This document shows, piece by piece, positions 29,224-39,500 of a stretch of DNA of 64,000 bases. The first letter of the stretch is position 1; the number at the start of each line of letters is the position of its first letter. Source of the DNA: Xanthomonas sp. DAR 34887 (GTDB lineage: Bacteria; Pseudomonadota; Gammaproteobacteria; Xanthomonadales; Xanthomonadaceae); the NCBI RefSeq assembly GCF_041245805.1, contig NZ_CP162490.1, positions 1,713,001-1,777,000 on the forward strand, given 5' to 3'. The position numbers and the translations under genes are program-made. The notes beneath the pieces are model-generated. The model did no database searches and was not told where the DNA came from. It saw nothing but the letters and a program-made list of their open reading frames with translations.

Positions 29224-30757
29224 GGCAGGGCGTACCAGTGTCGAAGACCCCCGGTCTCTGCCAACCCGGGTGCAGACGCCGAGTGGGGTGGTGTTCAATC
29301 CCCAGCGCGATCACTGGATGTATCGGGACGTTTCTGAGGTAATAAGCCTTCGCTTTTCTAAACTCTGTCTTTCAAGGGACTTGGAAGATTCGGCCAAAGT
29401 AGTGCTTGTGTGGTACGCGGAAAGGATGGCGTCCAGCCATCTGCGCGTGATGTTTCAACAGCTACTTAGATTCGCGTTGCACGTCGGAAAGGTTCGTGGC
29501 GGCCCGGTTGCTGAGTTCAATGACACTGATCTTATCAATTACAGAGCATCTTTGGATGCTCGGAATCTCTGGAGTTTCGGTCAGTTGTCAACCCTGTTGC
29601 GGCGCTGGTACGAGCTCGGCTGCGCGGGAGTTCCAGAGCAGGCATATCTGCTTCTTAAGCAAATTAGAAATCCTGGTGTTAAGAAGGGGCGTGCAGTACT
29701 GACTCATGATCCTGTCTATGGCCCCTTTACTGACATCGAATTGGAGACCCTTCAAAGGGCTCTAGATCATGCCGATAAGAGAGGTGATGTCTCCAAAGAG
29801 GGATATGTGCTGGCGTATTTGTGCATGCTATTGGGGCAGCGTCCTGTTCAACACGCCGCGTTGAAGGTGCGGGACATCTCTGTTGTTGAGCAGAAGGGCG
29901 GGGCGCCGGTGTATTTGCTGCGAATGCCACGGGCCAAGCAACGCGGCAGCCTTGTCAGAAGTGCGTTTAAGGATCGCTTGGTGATACCGCAGATCGGTAA
30001 AGTGCTTGTAGAATACGCCGACGGTGTCAAGAAGTCGTTCGAAGGGGTGCTTGAAGATCCCTCTGAGGCACCATTGTTTCCCGCGACTTCAAGGTCGCAT
30101 ATCGAGCCTGACGGTTTTCGGTTTCATCGCACTGCGAAGGATATCACTGATCTTTTGCGGTCCACCTTGGATCCTCTCAAAGTTAGGTCGGAGCGAACGG
30201 GAGAGCAACTTCGAATTAGCTCTGTGCGTTTTCGCCGAACATTTGCAACCAGGGCTGCGATAGAAGGCCATGGCGAACTGGTCATAGCAGAATTGCTTGA
30301 TCATAGCGACACCCAGAATGTCGGTGTGTACATCGAGGCTCGGCCGGAGATCGTGGAGCGAATCGACAAGGCTATCGCATTTCGATTGGCTCCACTGGCA
30401 CAAGCTTTCTCAGGCGTGCTCATTGAGAACGAGTCTCACGCTACTCGCCACGCCGATCCGACTAGTCGGATATGTGACCCGCGCTTTGATCCATCGATGA
30501 GGCCGATCGGTAGCTGCGGAAGCTACGGATTCTGCGGCTTCCTGGCTCCCATCGCCTGCTATACCTGCGTAAACTTTGAGCCCTGGGTTGATGGACCTCA
30601 TCACGCCGTGCTGGAGCACTTGGTGGATGAGCGCGAGCGGCTGAGCAAGGATGTTGATGCTCGAATCGCAGCAGTGAACGACAGAACTATCCTGGCGGTG
30701 GCGGAAGTAATTCGTCGCTGTGAGACGTGGAAGGAGGGGCGAGATCATGGTGGTTGA
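29216..30757 (+). CDS. Tyrosine recombinase, second of the module
   Basis: A 513-residue tyrosine recombinase. Box I reads LGQRPVQHAAL. Box II is VRFRRTFAT, in which the usual first histidine of HxxR is valine. The end has LLDHSDTQNVGVYIEAR with the likely tyrosine. After the catalytic domain a cysteine-rich segment (SCGSYGFCGFLAPIACYTC) suggests metal binding. It starts inside the end of the first recombinase and overlaps the third. It resembles Tn554 TnpA/B-class and GMT (GmtY-like) recombinases; the assignment is from layout. Confidence 0.88.
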   Translation: MNEAGRTSVEDPRSLPTRVQTPSGVVFNPQRDHWMYRDVSEVISLRFSKLCLSRDLEDSAKVVLVWYAERMASSHLRVMFQQLLRFALHVGKVRGGPVAEFNDTDLINYRASLDARNLWSFGQLSTLLRRWYELGCAGVPEQAYLLLKQIRNPGVKKGRAVLTHDPVYGPFTDIELETLQRALDHADKRGDVSKEGYVLAYLCMLLGQRPVQHAALKVRDISVVEQKGGAPVYLLRMPRAKQRGSLVRSAFKDRLVIPQIGKVLVEYADGVKKSFEGVLEDPSEAPLFPATSRSHIEPDGFRFHRTAKDITDLLRSTLDPLKVRSERTGEQLRISSVRFRRTFATRAAIEGHGELVIAELLDHSDTQNVGVYIEARPEIVERIDKAIAFRLAPLAQAFSGVLIENESHATRHADPTSRICDPRFDPSMRPIGSCGSYGFCGFLAPIACYTCVNFEPWVDGPHHAVLEHLVDERERLSKDVDARIAAVNDRTILAVAEVIRRCETWKEGRDHGG

Positions 30758-32780
30758 TATCGTCGTCTTCATTCCTCGTTCTGAGACTGACACTAGGGCC
30801 AATATTCGTCAATTTATAGATCTAGCTCGCGATCAGCTTGTTGTCTTTGGTCGACAGCTTTCGTTCGGAAGTGATACGTGGGACGTAACCGACGCGGTCT
30901 TGACCAAGGCTAAAGGAAGAAAGCGAGAGCGCATCAATTTTTCAATGCTTGCGGCGATAGATGGTCCTGTCCCAGTAGCGATGCCTGAACCGTTCCGAAG
31001 TTTTGCGAAGGCCTACATTCGCTACCTCTCGGGGATTCGTCCCGTTAAAGCCATTCACGCTAGACTCGCTGCGCTTCGCACGTTGGCTGCGGCTCTTGCA
31101 GAGTGCCACGGAGATTGTGATCCAGTACGCGCGGATCAGGCGGTCTTTAATCGAGCAGCACAGCTCGTGGTAGGACACTTCAGTGACGGAGCGGCTTATC
31201 GCATCGGGCAACAGCTGGAGTTGCTGGCTAAGTTCATGAAGGCTAATGCCCTTATGATCAATAGGACAGGCTGGCGTAGCCCGATCCGACGCCCATTGGA
31301 TACTGTGCGGGTGGGTGCGGAGGCTGATAGGCGCAGGGAGGAAAAGCTACCGTCTGCAGCTGCTCTTGATTCTTTGCCACGAATATTCCTGTTGGCTCAA
31401 GAACCCGTGGACGTTATCACCACGGCAGCGGCTGCAATCATGCTGTCAGCTCCCGACCGCATTAGTGAGGTCTTGACGCTGCCATCGGACTGCGAGGTTA
31501 TAGAGGAGCGTGCAGGGAAGGGTGATGCATACGGCCTGCGCTGGTGGCCGGCTAAGGGGGCCACGCCCGGAGTGAAGTGGATGGTGCCAGCAATGGTGCC
31601 GGTGGTGCAGGAAGCTTTGCGTCGAATCCGAACAGTCACTGCCGAGGCACGGGTAGTTGCCGAGTGGTACGAACGCAACCCTGGTCAGATCTATCTGGCG
31701 TCAGATGTGGAGAGCCTCCGGGGCAATGAAATGCTAAGCCTCGGGGAGGTTGCGCGAATCATTGGCCTAGTTGACAGGGTCAGCGCGAACTCTTGGTGCA
31801 AGGTACAGGGAATTAGGACGGTTAAGCAGAAGGGTGAGGCGAAGGCGTTGTATGTCAAATTCCAGGATGTTGAGAAGGCCATTCTTTCACTGCTCCCGCG
31901 GGGCTTTCCAACTCTCGATGAGGTCACGGGTGTCACCTATGCGAAGGCGTTGTTCGTTGTCCGCCGGAACGAACTAGGAACGCAGCGTGGGACATACCGT
32001 TGCATGATTGAGCTGGTAAGCGTTGGGCAGATCAATACGGGCCTCGGAAGTCGGAGCGCACACGGCTTGAGTTCAATCTTCTCGCGCTTTGGTTTCACAG
32101 AGCCCGATGGTAGCCATATCGCTCTGAAGTCCCATGCTTTTCGGCACTACCTAAATACGTTGGCGCAGACAGGTGGGCTGAGCCAGCTCGATATTGCGAA
32201 ATGGTCTGGTCGACTGGACGTGCGCCAGAACGAAGCATACGACCACGTGTCACCTAGGCAGATGCTCAAGAGCATTCGATCGGCAGTAGGCACTGATGAA
32301 ATGATTGGCCCTCTGTCCACGCCGCCAAAACGTGCGCTTATCAAGCGTGATGCCTTTGCACAACTGGTGGTGCCGACTGCACACGTAACAGAACTCGGAT
32401 ACTGTATTCACGATTATACGTCGTCTCCGTGTCAGTTGCATGCTGACTGCATTAATTGCCAAGAGCTGATCTGTGTAAAAGGTGATGTCAAAAAAGTCTT
32501 GAGATTGCGTGAGCAGCTGGCGGAGGCAGTTCGGCTGAAGGAGAAGGCGGAAGTGGCAGTCGGCCGAGGCTATGCTGGCAGTGATCGTTGGATGGAGCAT
32601 CATTGCGTGACTGTGGGGCGGCTCACCCAGTTGCTGTCCATCATGGAAGACCCAAGTGTTCCAGATGGTACGCCAATCCAGATGGCAGTGAATCAAACTC
32701 CTTCGCGCCTTGAAGAAGATGGGGTCATTCATGCGTTATATGCGCCAATTGCCCAAAAAGATCAAGCGGAGGCAGAGTGA
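30747..32780 (+). CDS. Large tyrosine recombinase, third of the module
   Basis: A 677-residue protein with a long N-terminal region and a tyrosine recombinase domain: box I APDRISEVLTLP, box II HAFRH, then KWSGRLDVRQNEAYDHVS with the tyrosine. The C-terminus holds a Cys/His cluster (CIHDYTSSPC, CINCQELIC) and a helical tail. A strong ribosome site AAGGAGG (30731-30737) precedes the ATG. Size and order resemble Tn554 TnpB or the GMT protein GmtZ. It overlaps the next gene by three bases. Confidence 0.88.
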   Translation: MVVDIVVFIPRSETDTRANIRQFIDLARDQLVVFGRQLSFGSDTWDVTDAVLTKAKGRKRERINFSMLAAIDGPVPVAMPEPFRSFAKAYIRYLSGIRPVKAIHARLAALRTLAAALAECHGDCDPVRADQAVFNRAAQLVVGHFSDGAAYRIGQQLELLAKFMKANALMINRTGWRSPIRRPLDTVRVGAEADRRREEKLPSAAALDSLPRIFLLAQEPVDVITTAAAAIMLSAPDRISEVLTLPSDCEVIEERAGKGDAYGLRWWPAKGATPGVKWMVPAMVPVVQEALRRIRTVTAEARVVAEWYERNPGQIYLASDVESLRGNEMLSLGEVARIIGLVDRVSANSWCKVQGIRTVKQKGEAKALYVKFQDVEKAILSLLPRGFPTLDEVTGVTYAKALFVVRRNELGTQRGTYRCMIELVSVGQINTGLGSRSAHGLSSIFSRFGFTEPDGSHIALKSHAFRHYLNTLAQTGGLSQLDIAKWSGRLDVRQNEAYDHVSPRQMLKSIRSAVGTDEMIGPLSTPPKRALIKRDAFAQLVVPTAHVTELGYCIHDYTSSPCQLHADCINCQELICVKGDVKKVLRLREQLAEAVRLKEKAEVAVGRGYAGSDRWMEHHCVTVGRLTQLLSIMEDPSVPDGTPIQMAVNQTPSRLEEDGVIHALYAPIAQKDQAEAE

Positions 32781-33229
32781 GAGCAGCTCATAAGAAGACC
32801 GGCGCGCGACGGAGTAAGAATCTATCAGATGGTGCGATTGAGCAGATTGTCAGGATCCTTGACGCTTGGATTTCCGCTCCGTTGAATTGGAACGCCTTGA
32901 TCGATGCGGTTGCTCTAAGGTTGCATTGCCGCTACACCCGGCAGGCACTTCATAAACATGAGCGCATTCGCGCGGCATTTGTTCTAAGGAAGGAGGCGCT
33001 GAACGAGATGCGGCCGGCACATAGGCGGGGCGTCACCTCACCCGGTATGGCAGAGCGGTTGGCTCGACTGGAAGCCGAGAACCAGCGGCTTGAGGCAGAG
33101 AACCAGCGGTTGCTAGAGCAGTTCGTTACCTGGGCCTACAATGCACACTCGCGCGGCTTAACTCAAGATTTCCTCAGCCAGCCACTTCCTCGCGTGAACC
33201 GTGGACAGACCTCACCACGGCAAGGGTGA
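32777..33229 (+). CDS. Small coiled-coil partner of the recombinases (TnpC/GmtX-like)
   Basis: A 150-residue protein starting with GTG inside the stop of the third recombinase (GTGA). A basic helical first half is followed by a clear coiled coil (about residues 90-115, LARLEAENQRLEAENQRLLE). It has no catalytic motif. Position and type match the small third component of Tn554 (TnpC) and of GMT modules (GmtX), which assist or orient recombination. Confidence 0.75.
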   Translation: MRAAHKKTGARRSKNLSDGAIEQIVRILDAWISAPLNWNALIDAVALRLHCRYTRQALHKHERIRAAFVLRKEALNEMRPAHRRGVTSPGMAERLARLEAENQRLEAENQRLLEQFVTWAYNAHSRGLTQDFLSQPLPRVNRGQTSPRQG

Positions 33230-33281
33230 TGCCCCATTGAGCAAAAGGAAGTTTCAAGCTTGAAATTAATTAGGAACTGGC

Positions 33282-34043
33282 ATGGTAGAGACCGCTGTCG
33301 AAAAGAAAGAGATTGGAAGTGCAAAATTCCTAGCATGGGGATCAGTTTTTATAGCGTTTGGCGCTGTTCAAGGAGTGATTTACCTAAGGTCGTACTGGGG
33401 TAATTTCGGCATAGATCCGTTTCAATTTGGGGCCGTAAGCGATTTGGCGCTAGTGGGCCTGATTGCTATTGGCGCGACATTGGCGTTTCTGCTTCTGGCA
33501 TCGCTTGTTGGTGGTTATCTGGGCAGGCAACTCGCTACCTTGAGCGAGCAATATCGTGCGGTAGCAATATTTGCCCCAATTGCTGTGTTGATCTCTCTGA
33601 TCGCTTTGGCTTTCTATGTGGATTTTGGCCTTTATCTTGTAGTTGGTGTTTTTCTCACATGGATTATCATCTGGTTGGTGAAAAGAACTCCTGAAGTTCC
33701 CATGGGCGTCCGCCGGATGGAACTACTGCCTTACATGGCACTGGTGCTTGCGTATGTGCCACTCTCGGCACACTACCTTGGACACCGCAAGGCTGCCAGC
33801 GTAAAGCGAGGGCCTGCGATGGTGAGAGTCTTGACTGATCGTAACGCAGAGATGGGAGCTAAGGACTCTGAGAAATACCAACTAGCAGGGCGACTTGGCG
33901 ATGTCTACGTCCTTTACCGCAAGGTCGACGACAGCGTCGAAATAGTTCCTTCATCGGAACTTCAGCGCCTGATAATTGGGCGATCCGCTACCCCTCCTGG
34001 CAATACCTCTAAGCCGCGAGAAAGCGTGCGTAATCCCGCCTAG
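33282..34043 (+). CDS. Multi-pass membrane protein, unknown
   Basis: A 253-residue protein with about five membrane segments (near residues 18-36, 52-80, 92-110, 112-132 and 147-165) and a C-terminal soluble domain of about 85 residues (MVRVLTDRNAEMG...VYVLYRKVDD). I do not recognise it. It is the first cargo gene, 53 bases after the recombination module. Confidence 0.75.
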   Translation: MVETAVEKKEIGSAKFLAWGSVFIAFGAVQGVIYLRSYWGNFGIDPFQFGAVSDLALVGLIAIGATLAFLLLASLVGGYLGRQLATLSEQYRAVAIFAPIAVLISLIALAFYVDFGLYLVVGVFLTWIIIWLVKRTPEVPMGVRRMELLPYMALVLAYVPLSAHYLGHRKAASVKRGPAMVRVLTDRNAEMGAKDSEKYQLAGRLGDVYVLYRKVDDSVEIVPSSELQRLIIGRSATPPGNTSKPRESVRNPA

Positions 34044-34188
34044 ATCTTGACTGACGCATTGGCTGACGCATCGCGGATCAAAATTTCAGCGAGGAATGGA
34101 GCCGCACCGAGAAGGGCGTCCACCGGCTTCTACCGTGGCGTCAGCCGTGTGTCTGAAGCAGCGTGATCTAACCAGACGGTGCCAATGG

Positions 34189-34521
34189 CTATTTGTCTCT
34201 TGGTGTGCGTCTGGTTGAGCTGGATTGGCTCTTGGTCGGCAAGTCGCCAAGGTTGTAATACAGCCTAGAGACCCTGTCGCTGAGCCCCATGGTCAACGGC
34301 CCGTACCGATAGCCTTCAAGCCAGCCAGGCTCAGGCTGCGGCAGGAAGTGTCCGATGGCCGACGGAGTAACGGCAAGAGTGCACCCTGGCGTGGGGTAGT
34401 GACGTGTCAGCCGGGCCGCTTCGCGGCGCACCTCAACAGGCAAGCGATCATCAAGCGCTAGCTCAACCAGGAAGGCGCCGGCCTGAAAGAGGTGGCGCGT
34501 ACTTTCTTCGGGTGTCGTCAT
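34189..34521 (-). CDS. BPSL0761-like small protein
   Basis: A 110-residue protein starting MTTPEESTRHLFQAGAFLVE, which resembles the BPSL0761 family of short unknown proteins found on Gram-negative islands. A helix-rich N-terminus is followed by a Pro/Gly-rich tail. A longer in-frame extension exists but the family starts here. It is on the same strand as the next unknown gene. Confidence 0.65.
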   Translation of the reverse strand: MTTPEESTRHLFQAGAFLVELALDDRLPVEVRREAARLTRHYPTPGCTLAVTPSAIGHFLPQPEPGWLEGYRYGPLTMGLSDRVSRLYYNLGDLPTKSQSSSTRRTPRDK

Positions 34522-34598
34522 ATGAACATCCTGAAAAATGGAGGAGTTGGGATCAAAAGGCCTGGGCTTGACACGCGATCTCGGCTCGTCCGTAGCCG

Positions 34599-35372
34599 TT
34601 AGCTGGCTTGGGGGGGTGGCAGCGTCCAAAATTTCTCCCCCATCGGCGCGATTCGTGTCAGGAAGAGTTCCAGCAGTATTGGGCGGCGCCAATGGGCGTC
34701 GGGTACGAAGCTGTACTCGTCATCAGCAAGATCTCGCTGGCGCTGCCTTGCCGCGAGCCAACGCCCTCGGCGTCGTAGATGAGTTTGCAGGGCGGCGTAT
34801 GCTGCGTCCGTACCAAAGTCTCCCTGGGACAATGTGGCGGCCGCGTGGCGCACGCTCAGCCACGCAAGATAGCGACGTCTACCTACGGAATATGGAGCCC
34901 ACTCTGCTCGGATCGCCAATATGAGCGTCTGGACGTCGCCACTGTCCAGTCGATGGCGCTGCAAGAGACGGACAAGATAGGCCTCGCTATCCCCATCAGC
35001 GAGCAGGCGCCAGAGGGCATTGCGAACAATCCCATCGTCCTCGGCCAAGCGAAGTTGCAACGCGTCGTCAAGTCCGGCCTGGATTTCTGTGCTTGGCAGA
35101 TCGACATCACAGTAGCGCCAGGCTACAGGTTCGTAGAGAGCCCGGTGCGTTGCACCAGAGGGGGACATGCAACGTATCAAAATGCCCGCCTGCTCTAGGA
35201 ACTGAAGCAGCTGCTCTGTTAGGCAAGGGCGGGAGGTGATTGGGCTTGGCTGTTGGGTGGCAAGGTGCAATGCGCACCAGGCAGCAGTGCCCATCAAACC
35301 GACACGCTCGGAAGCGCGCAACAGCGCGGTGCGAGGAGTTAAGAGGGTCGGTTGAGTCTGGACATGGGCCAC
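34599..35372 (-). CDS. Unknown protein of the XRE/BPSL0761 module
   Basis: A 257-residue soluble protein, rich in arginine and leucine, of no recognised family. The C-terminal half contains LAWLSVRHAAATLSQGDFG and a basic stretch RRRGRWLAARQRQR. It is divergent from the XRE gene and upstream of the BPSL0761-like gene, and the three may form one module. Confidence 0.6.
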   Translation of the reverse strand: MAHVQTQPTLLTPRTALLRASERVGLMGTAAWCALHLATQQPSPITSRPCLTEQLLQFLEQAGILIRCMSPSGATHRALYEPVAWRYCDVDLPSTEIQAGLDDALQLRLAEDDGIVRNALWRLLADGDSEAYLVRLLQRHRLDSGDVQTLILAIRAEWAPYSVGRRRYLAWLSVRHAAATLSQGDFGTDAAYAALQTHLRRRGRWLAARQRQRDLADDEYSFVPDAHWRRPILLELFLTRIAPMGEKFWTLPPPQAS

Positions 35373-35490
35373 GTATACCCCGGTGGGATCCAGTCCTTAG
35401 CGTATCAGGTGAAGGGACGGAAGGCTACATGATTTTCATGTAATCAGTGGGTGGCGCATAGATTGCTGGTCGCATTCAGCAATCGCGACC

Positions 35491-35736
35491 ATGGCAACCA
35501 AGACGATCTATGACGGGCAATACCGTGAGCTGATCTACCAGCTACGTGCACGTCGTGAGCGATTGGGACTCTCACAGAGTGATGTTGCTCGGCGGTTGAG
35601 CTGGCCACAACAACGCTTGTCGGCGATCGAAGCGGGTGCGCGTCGTCTCGATATCTTGGAGTTTGTTCTGCTTACGCGGGCCTTGGACATGAGTGTAGCT
35701 GCTGCCACCAGGCTTCTGTTCCCAAAAGAAGGCTAG
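35491..35736 (+). CDS. XRE-family helix-turn-helix regulator
   Basis: An 81-residue Cro/CI-type protein, essentially one HTH domain (RRERLGLSQSDVARRLSWPQ, QRLSAIEAGARRLDI). It is encoded divergently from the 257-residue gene; the 118-base shared gap probably holds its operator. It may control that gene and itself. Confidence 0.88.
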   Translation: MATKTIYDGQYRELIYQLRARRERLGLSQSDVARRLSWPQQRLSAIEAGARRLDILEFVLLTRALDMSVAAATRLLFPKEG

Positions 35737-35921
35737 GTGGCAAGCCCCATAGGGCGCTTTCACTAACTCAGCGCGTAGCTGGAGCGTCGATCGGTTTTCC
35801 TAGTGTGGGAGCCAGTTGAGAGGAGGGTGCAGGTCGCCGGCAGCCGAGGGATGGGTGGTGGTTGTATTAGACTCTTGGGGTTGCGGGGTAGAGCCCATAT
35901 TTCTAAGAAGGCATTAGCTGG

Positions 35922-36326
35922 ATGAGTAGGAAAACCCTGGAGTCGATTGTTTCCGCCAAGGCCAAGATTGAAGAGGAACTCCGCAAGCTTGAAGAGCAGG
36001 AGGTGGCTCTCCACCAAGAACAGACTGCCTCCGCTGTCGCGGAAATCATCGACCTACTGACCCAATACAGCGAGCACTTCACCCCGAAGCAGAAGGCGGA
36101 GCTGGCAGTGGCGATCGGGGCCAGCAGCCCAGGCCGTGGCCGCAAGGCTGCTCCGACCTGGGCGAAGAAGGAAGTCGCCCCCAAGTATTGGCTGCCTCAT
36201 ACCCACGAGACCTGGAGCGGCCGGGGCCGTCCTCCGCGCGCCTTCACTGCCTGGCAAGGAACCGCTGCCTACAACCAGTGGAAGGCCGGTCACCCGGACG
36301 AGAAGTTCCCGAAGTATCCCGGCTAA
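35922..36326 (+). CDS. H-NS-family nucleoid protein
   Basis: A 134-residue H-NS-like protein. The N-terminal helices (residues 1-65) form the oligomerisation coiled coil. The C-terminal DNA-binding loop is recognisable as TWSGRGRPPRAF. H-NS proteins silence AT-rich foreign DNA. An island-borne copy could keep its own cargo quiet. It has its own promoter region after the XRE gene. Confidence 0.88.
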   Translation: MSRKTLESIVSAKAKIEEELRKLEEQEVALHQEQTASAVAEIIDLLTQYSEHFTPKQKAELAVAIGASSPGRGRKAAPTWAKKEVAPKYWLPHTHETWSGRGRPPRAFTAWQGTAAYNQWKAGHPDEKFPKYPG

Positions 36327-36597
36327 GCGTTGTCCCTTTACTGGAGGCCAACTTTTGATGGAGCGCAAGCTCATAGGCCTCTGAGGGCCTGACAGGACAG
36401 TGGGCGTCGTTAGAGGCCAGGGGGTGAGGCGCGGTGCTCTGGATTTCCCCGGCGGCTAGCTGGGCCGGCCGGCCATCAAAAAAGTTCTGGCCGTCTCAGA
36501 ATTTGCAACAAAGGAGCGATACGATTTGTTGGCGCCGGGCAATGCCTACGCATCGCGTTTGCCCGCCTACCCTCTATCGAAGCTCAAGGATGAAGCC

Positions 36598-39500
36598 ATG
36601 TTGAAACGCCTCACTGCTGTTATCGCTTTAAGCGTCCTTGCGCTTCTTCCTGCGAGGGTGTTTGGGCAAACTGGCGACTATGGCGCGCCTTATACCGTCC
36701 AGTCTATACATGGGGTAGGCTCGTTTGCCACCGTTGGTGAGGCCGTGGGGTTCGTCACCAAAAAGATAAATGATCTGTGTAACGGAACTTGTACCAATCC
36801 ACCTCAGATCTCGGTTCGCTATGGAACGGGCGATGTTGTTGCGGTCATTTATTTGAATGGATCGAGCGACACATACGTCCATGCCACATTGAGTCGGGCC
36901 GGCGGCGTGCCCCAGAAGAACCTGGGAGGCTGCCATACGCGCTGTACCGCTGGGCTTGGAGCGGATAAGGACGGTACCGGCCCGCGCGGCAGTCGCGAAA
37001 ATGCGTCATTAGCGAATGGCGAAAATCCAGGAAGCCCCTTTGAAGGCGATCCAGTAAACGCATCGACGGGAAATCTGTATCGACAAGAAACGGATTTCCG
37101 CTCTGCCTCCAACCTCGTGTTCCGCAGGTTCTATAACAGTTCTTCGGTTGTGGCGTCTTCCAATCTAGGGCCTCAGTGGAGGCACATCTATGACAGGCGC
37201 TTGGAAGTTCAGCGCTCTGACATGGCGGATAGTCAGCAAATCATTAACGCGTTTCGGCCGGATGGCGGCGTGATTCGCTTCGTGCTTGCAGATGGTGTCT
37301 GGAAAGGTGACCAGGATGTGGCTGAGAAGCTTGTCGAGCTTCCAGCTGGGGCTGGTTACGCACTCCAGCTTTCAGCGAACCATCAAACCGAGTCTTACGA
37401 CGCGAGCGGGCTGATTAAAGAGGTTAGCGATCAGGCCGGGCAAGGGATTCTTGTATTTGCCTACAGCGACAGCAATACGCCTGCCAGTATTGCGCCAAAG
37501 GCAGGATTGTTGATTGCAGTGACTGACCAGTTTGGTCGAACGCTCAACTTCAGCTATGACAGTGCGGCGCGACTGGTCAGTGTCGTTCAGCCGGATGGCG
37601 GAAGCCTGGGCTATGTCTACAATGCCGCCGGATATCTCACTAGCGTTACCTATCCCGATGGGAAGGCGCTTTCCTATGTCTACAACGAGGGCGCTTACAC
37701 CGGAAACAATAATCTTCCGGGTGTTCTGACCGGAATCATTGATGAGAAAGGCGTCCGCTACGAAACGATCAAGTACCAGGGAAACACAACGAGGCGTGTG
37801 GCATCCACAGCCTTCGCCGGCAATGTGGATCTGACCAGTTTTGAATACGACAGCATCATTAGGAATGGTGGGTACAATGCGAAGGTCACCGGTCCACTTG
37901 GCAGCAGCGTAACGCTCTCTTTCACGAATACCGGCTTCGGCACACTGCGCTCCTTTGGCGCCAGCGTTCCGTGCGGCGACCAATGCAACCAACCATGGAA
38001 GTCGCTGACCTACGATGCCAACGGCTATCCGGCGTCGGTGACAGACTTCAAGGGGACAGTCACCAAGACGACCTATACGGCGGATGGACTGCTGACCCAA
38101 CAGATCGATGCCTCGGGGACCACGCAGCAGCGCACGACCAACACCACCTGGAACGCCAGCCTGCGCGTGCCGCTGACCCGCACCGTGCTCGATGCCGCCG
38201 GCGCCACCGCCGCCAAGGCCGCCTGGGCCTACAACGCCCGCGGCCAGCAAACGGCGCGTTGCGAGGTCGATCCGGCCGTGTCCGCCGCCATGAGCTACAG
38301 CTGCGGCAGCGCGGCCAACGCGCCGACCGGTGTGCGCCAATGGCTTACCAGCTACTGCGATACCGTCGATGGCACGCAATGCCCGCAGATCGGCCTAGTG
38401 CTGAGCCAGGACGGCCCGCGCACCGATGTGGCCGACACCATTACCTACCGCTACTACCTGACCGCCGACGAATCCGGCTGCGCCAACGTTGGCGGCGCCT
38501 GCCATCGCGCTGGGGACCTTTATCAGGTGGTCGATGCGCTGGGCCGGGCCACGACCTATGTGGCCTATGATCGCAACGGCCGTCCGACGCGCACCCAGGA
38601 TGCCAATGGCCTGATCCGCGACCTCACCTATACGCCACGCGGCTGGGCGGCCTCGAGCACGCTGCGTGCGAATGCCGACGGCACGCCGTCGGACCAGGAC
38701 CAGGCCACGCTCGTCGCCTACGATGCCGTTGGCAACGTCAGCAAGGTCACCGATCCGGACGGCACGTTTGTCCTCTACGGATATGACGACGCGCACCGCT
38801 TGACCGACGTGACCGATGGTGCCGGCAACACGATCCACTACACGCTGGATGCGTCCGGCAATCGAGCCAAGGAAGACACCAAGGACGCGTCCGGCACGCT
38901 CAAGCACACGCTGTCGCGGATCTACAACAAGCTCGGCCAGCTGGCCACGCAGGCCACCGCCGAGGCCGACCCGACCGACTTCAGCTACGACCTCAACGGC
39001 AACGTGCAACTGGTCACCGACGCGCTCAAACGCAAGACCCAGACCGACTATGATCCACTGGACCGGGTCAAGCAGACCCTGCAGGACGTCGGCGGCATCG
39101 CCGCGCAGACTCAGTTCGACTACGACGCGCTGGACCGCACCACCAAGGTCACCGATCCCAAGGGTTTGGCGACGAGCTACCAATACAACGGCCTCGGCGA
39201 GCTGCTCAAGCTGACCAGTCCCGACACCGGCGTGACCAGCTACACCTACAACAGTGCCGGCAACCTTGCGACCCAGACCGACGCGCGCGGCACCAAGACC
39301 AGCTACATTTACGACGCGCTCGGCCGCCTGGCCAAGGCGACCTACGCCGACAAGGCGCTGATCGCGACCTATACCTATGATGCGAGCCAGACCGTTTGCG
39401 CGGCCGGCGAAACCTTCGCGCTGGGTCGCCTTAGCAAGCTGCAGGATGGCAGCGGCCTGACTCAGTATTGCTACGACCGCTTCGGGCGCGTGGTGCACAA

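Noticed and set aside
27943..32780. RIT (recombinase in trio) element
   Set aside because: Three recombinases in a row fit the name, but their sizes, the cysteine-rich tails and the fourth coiled-coil gene fit Tn554/GMT modules better.
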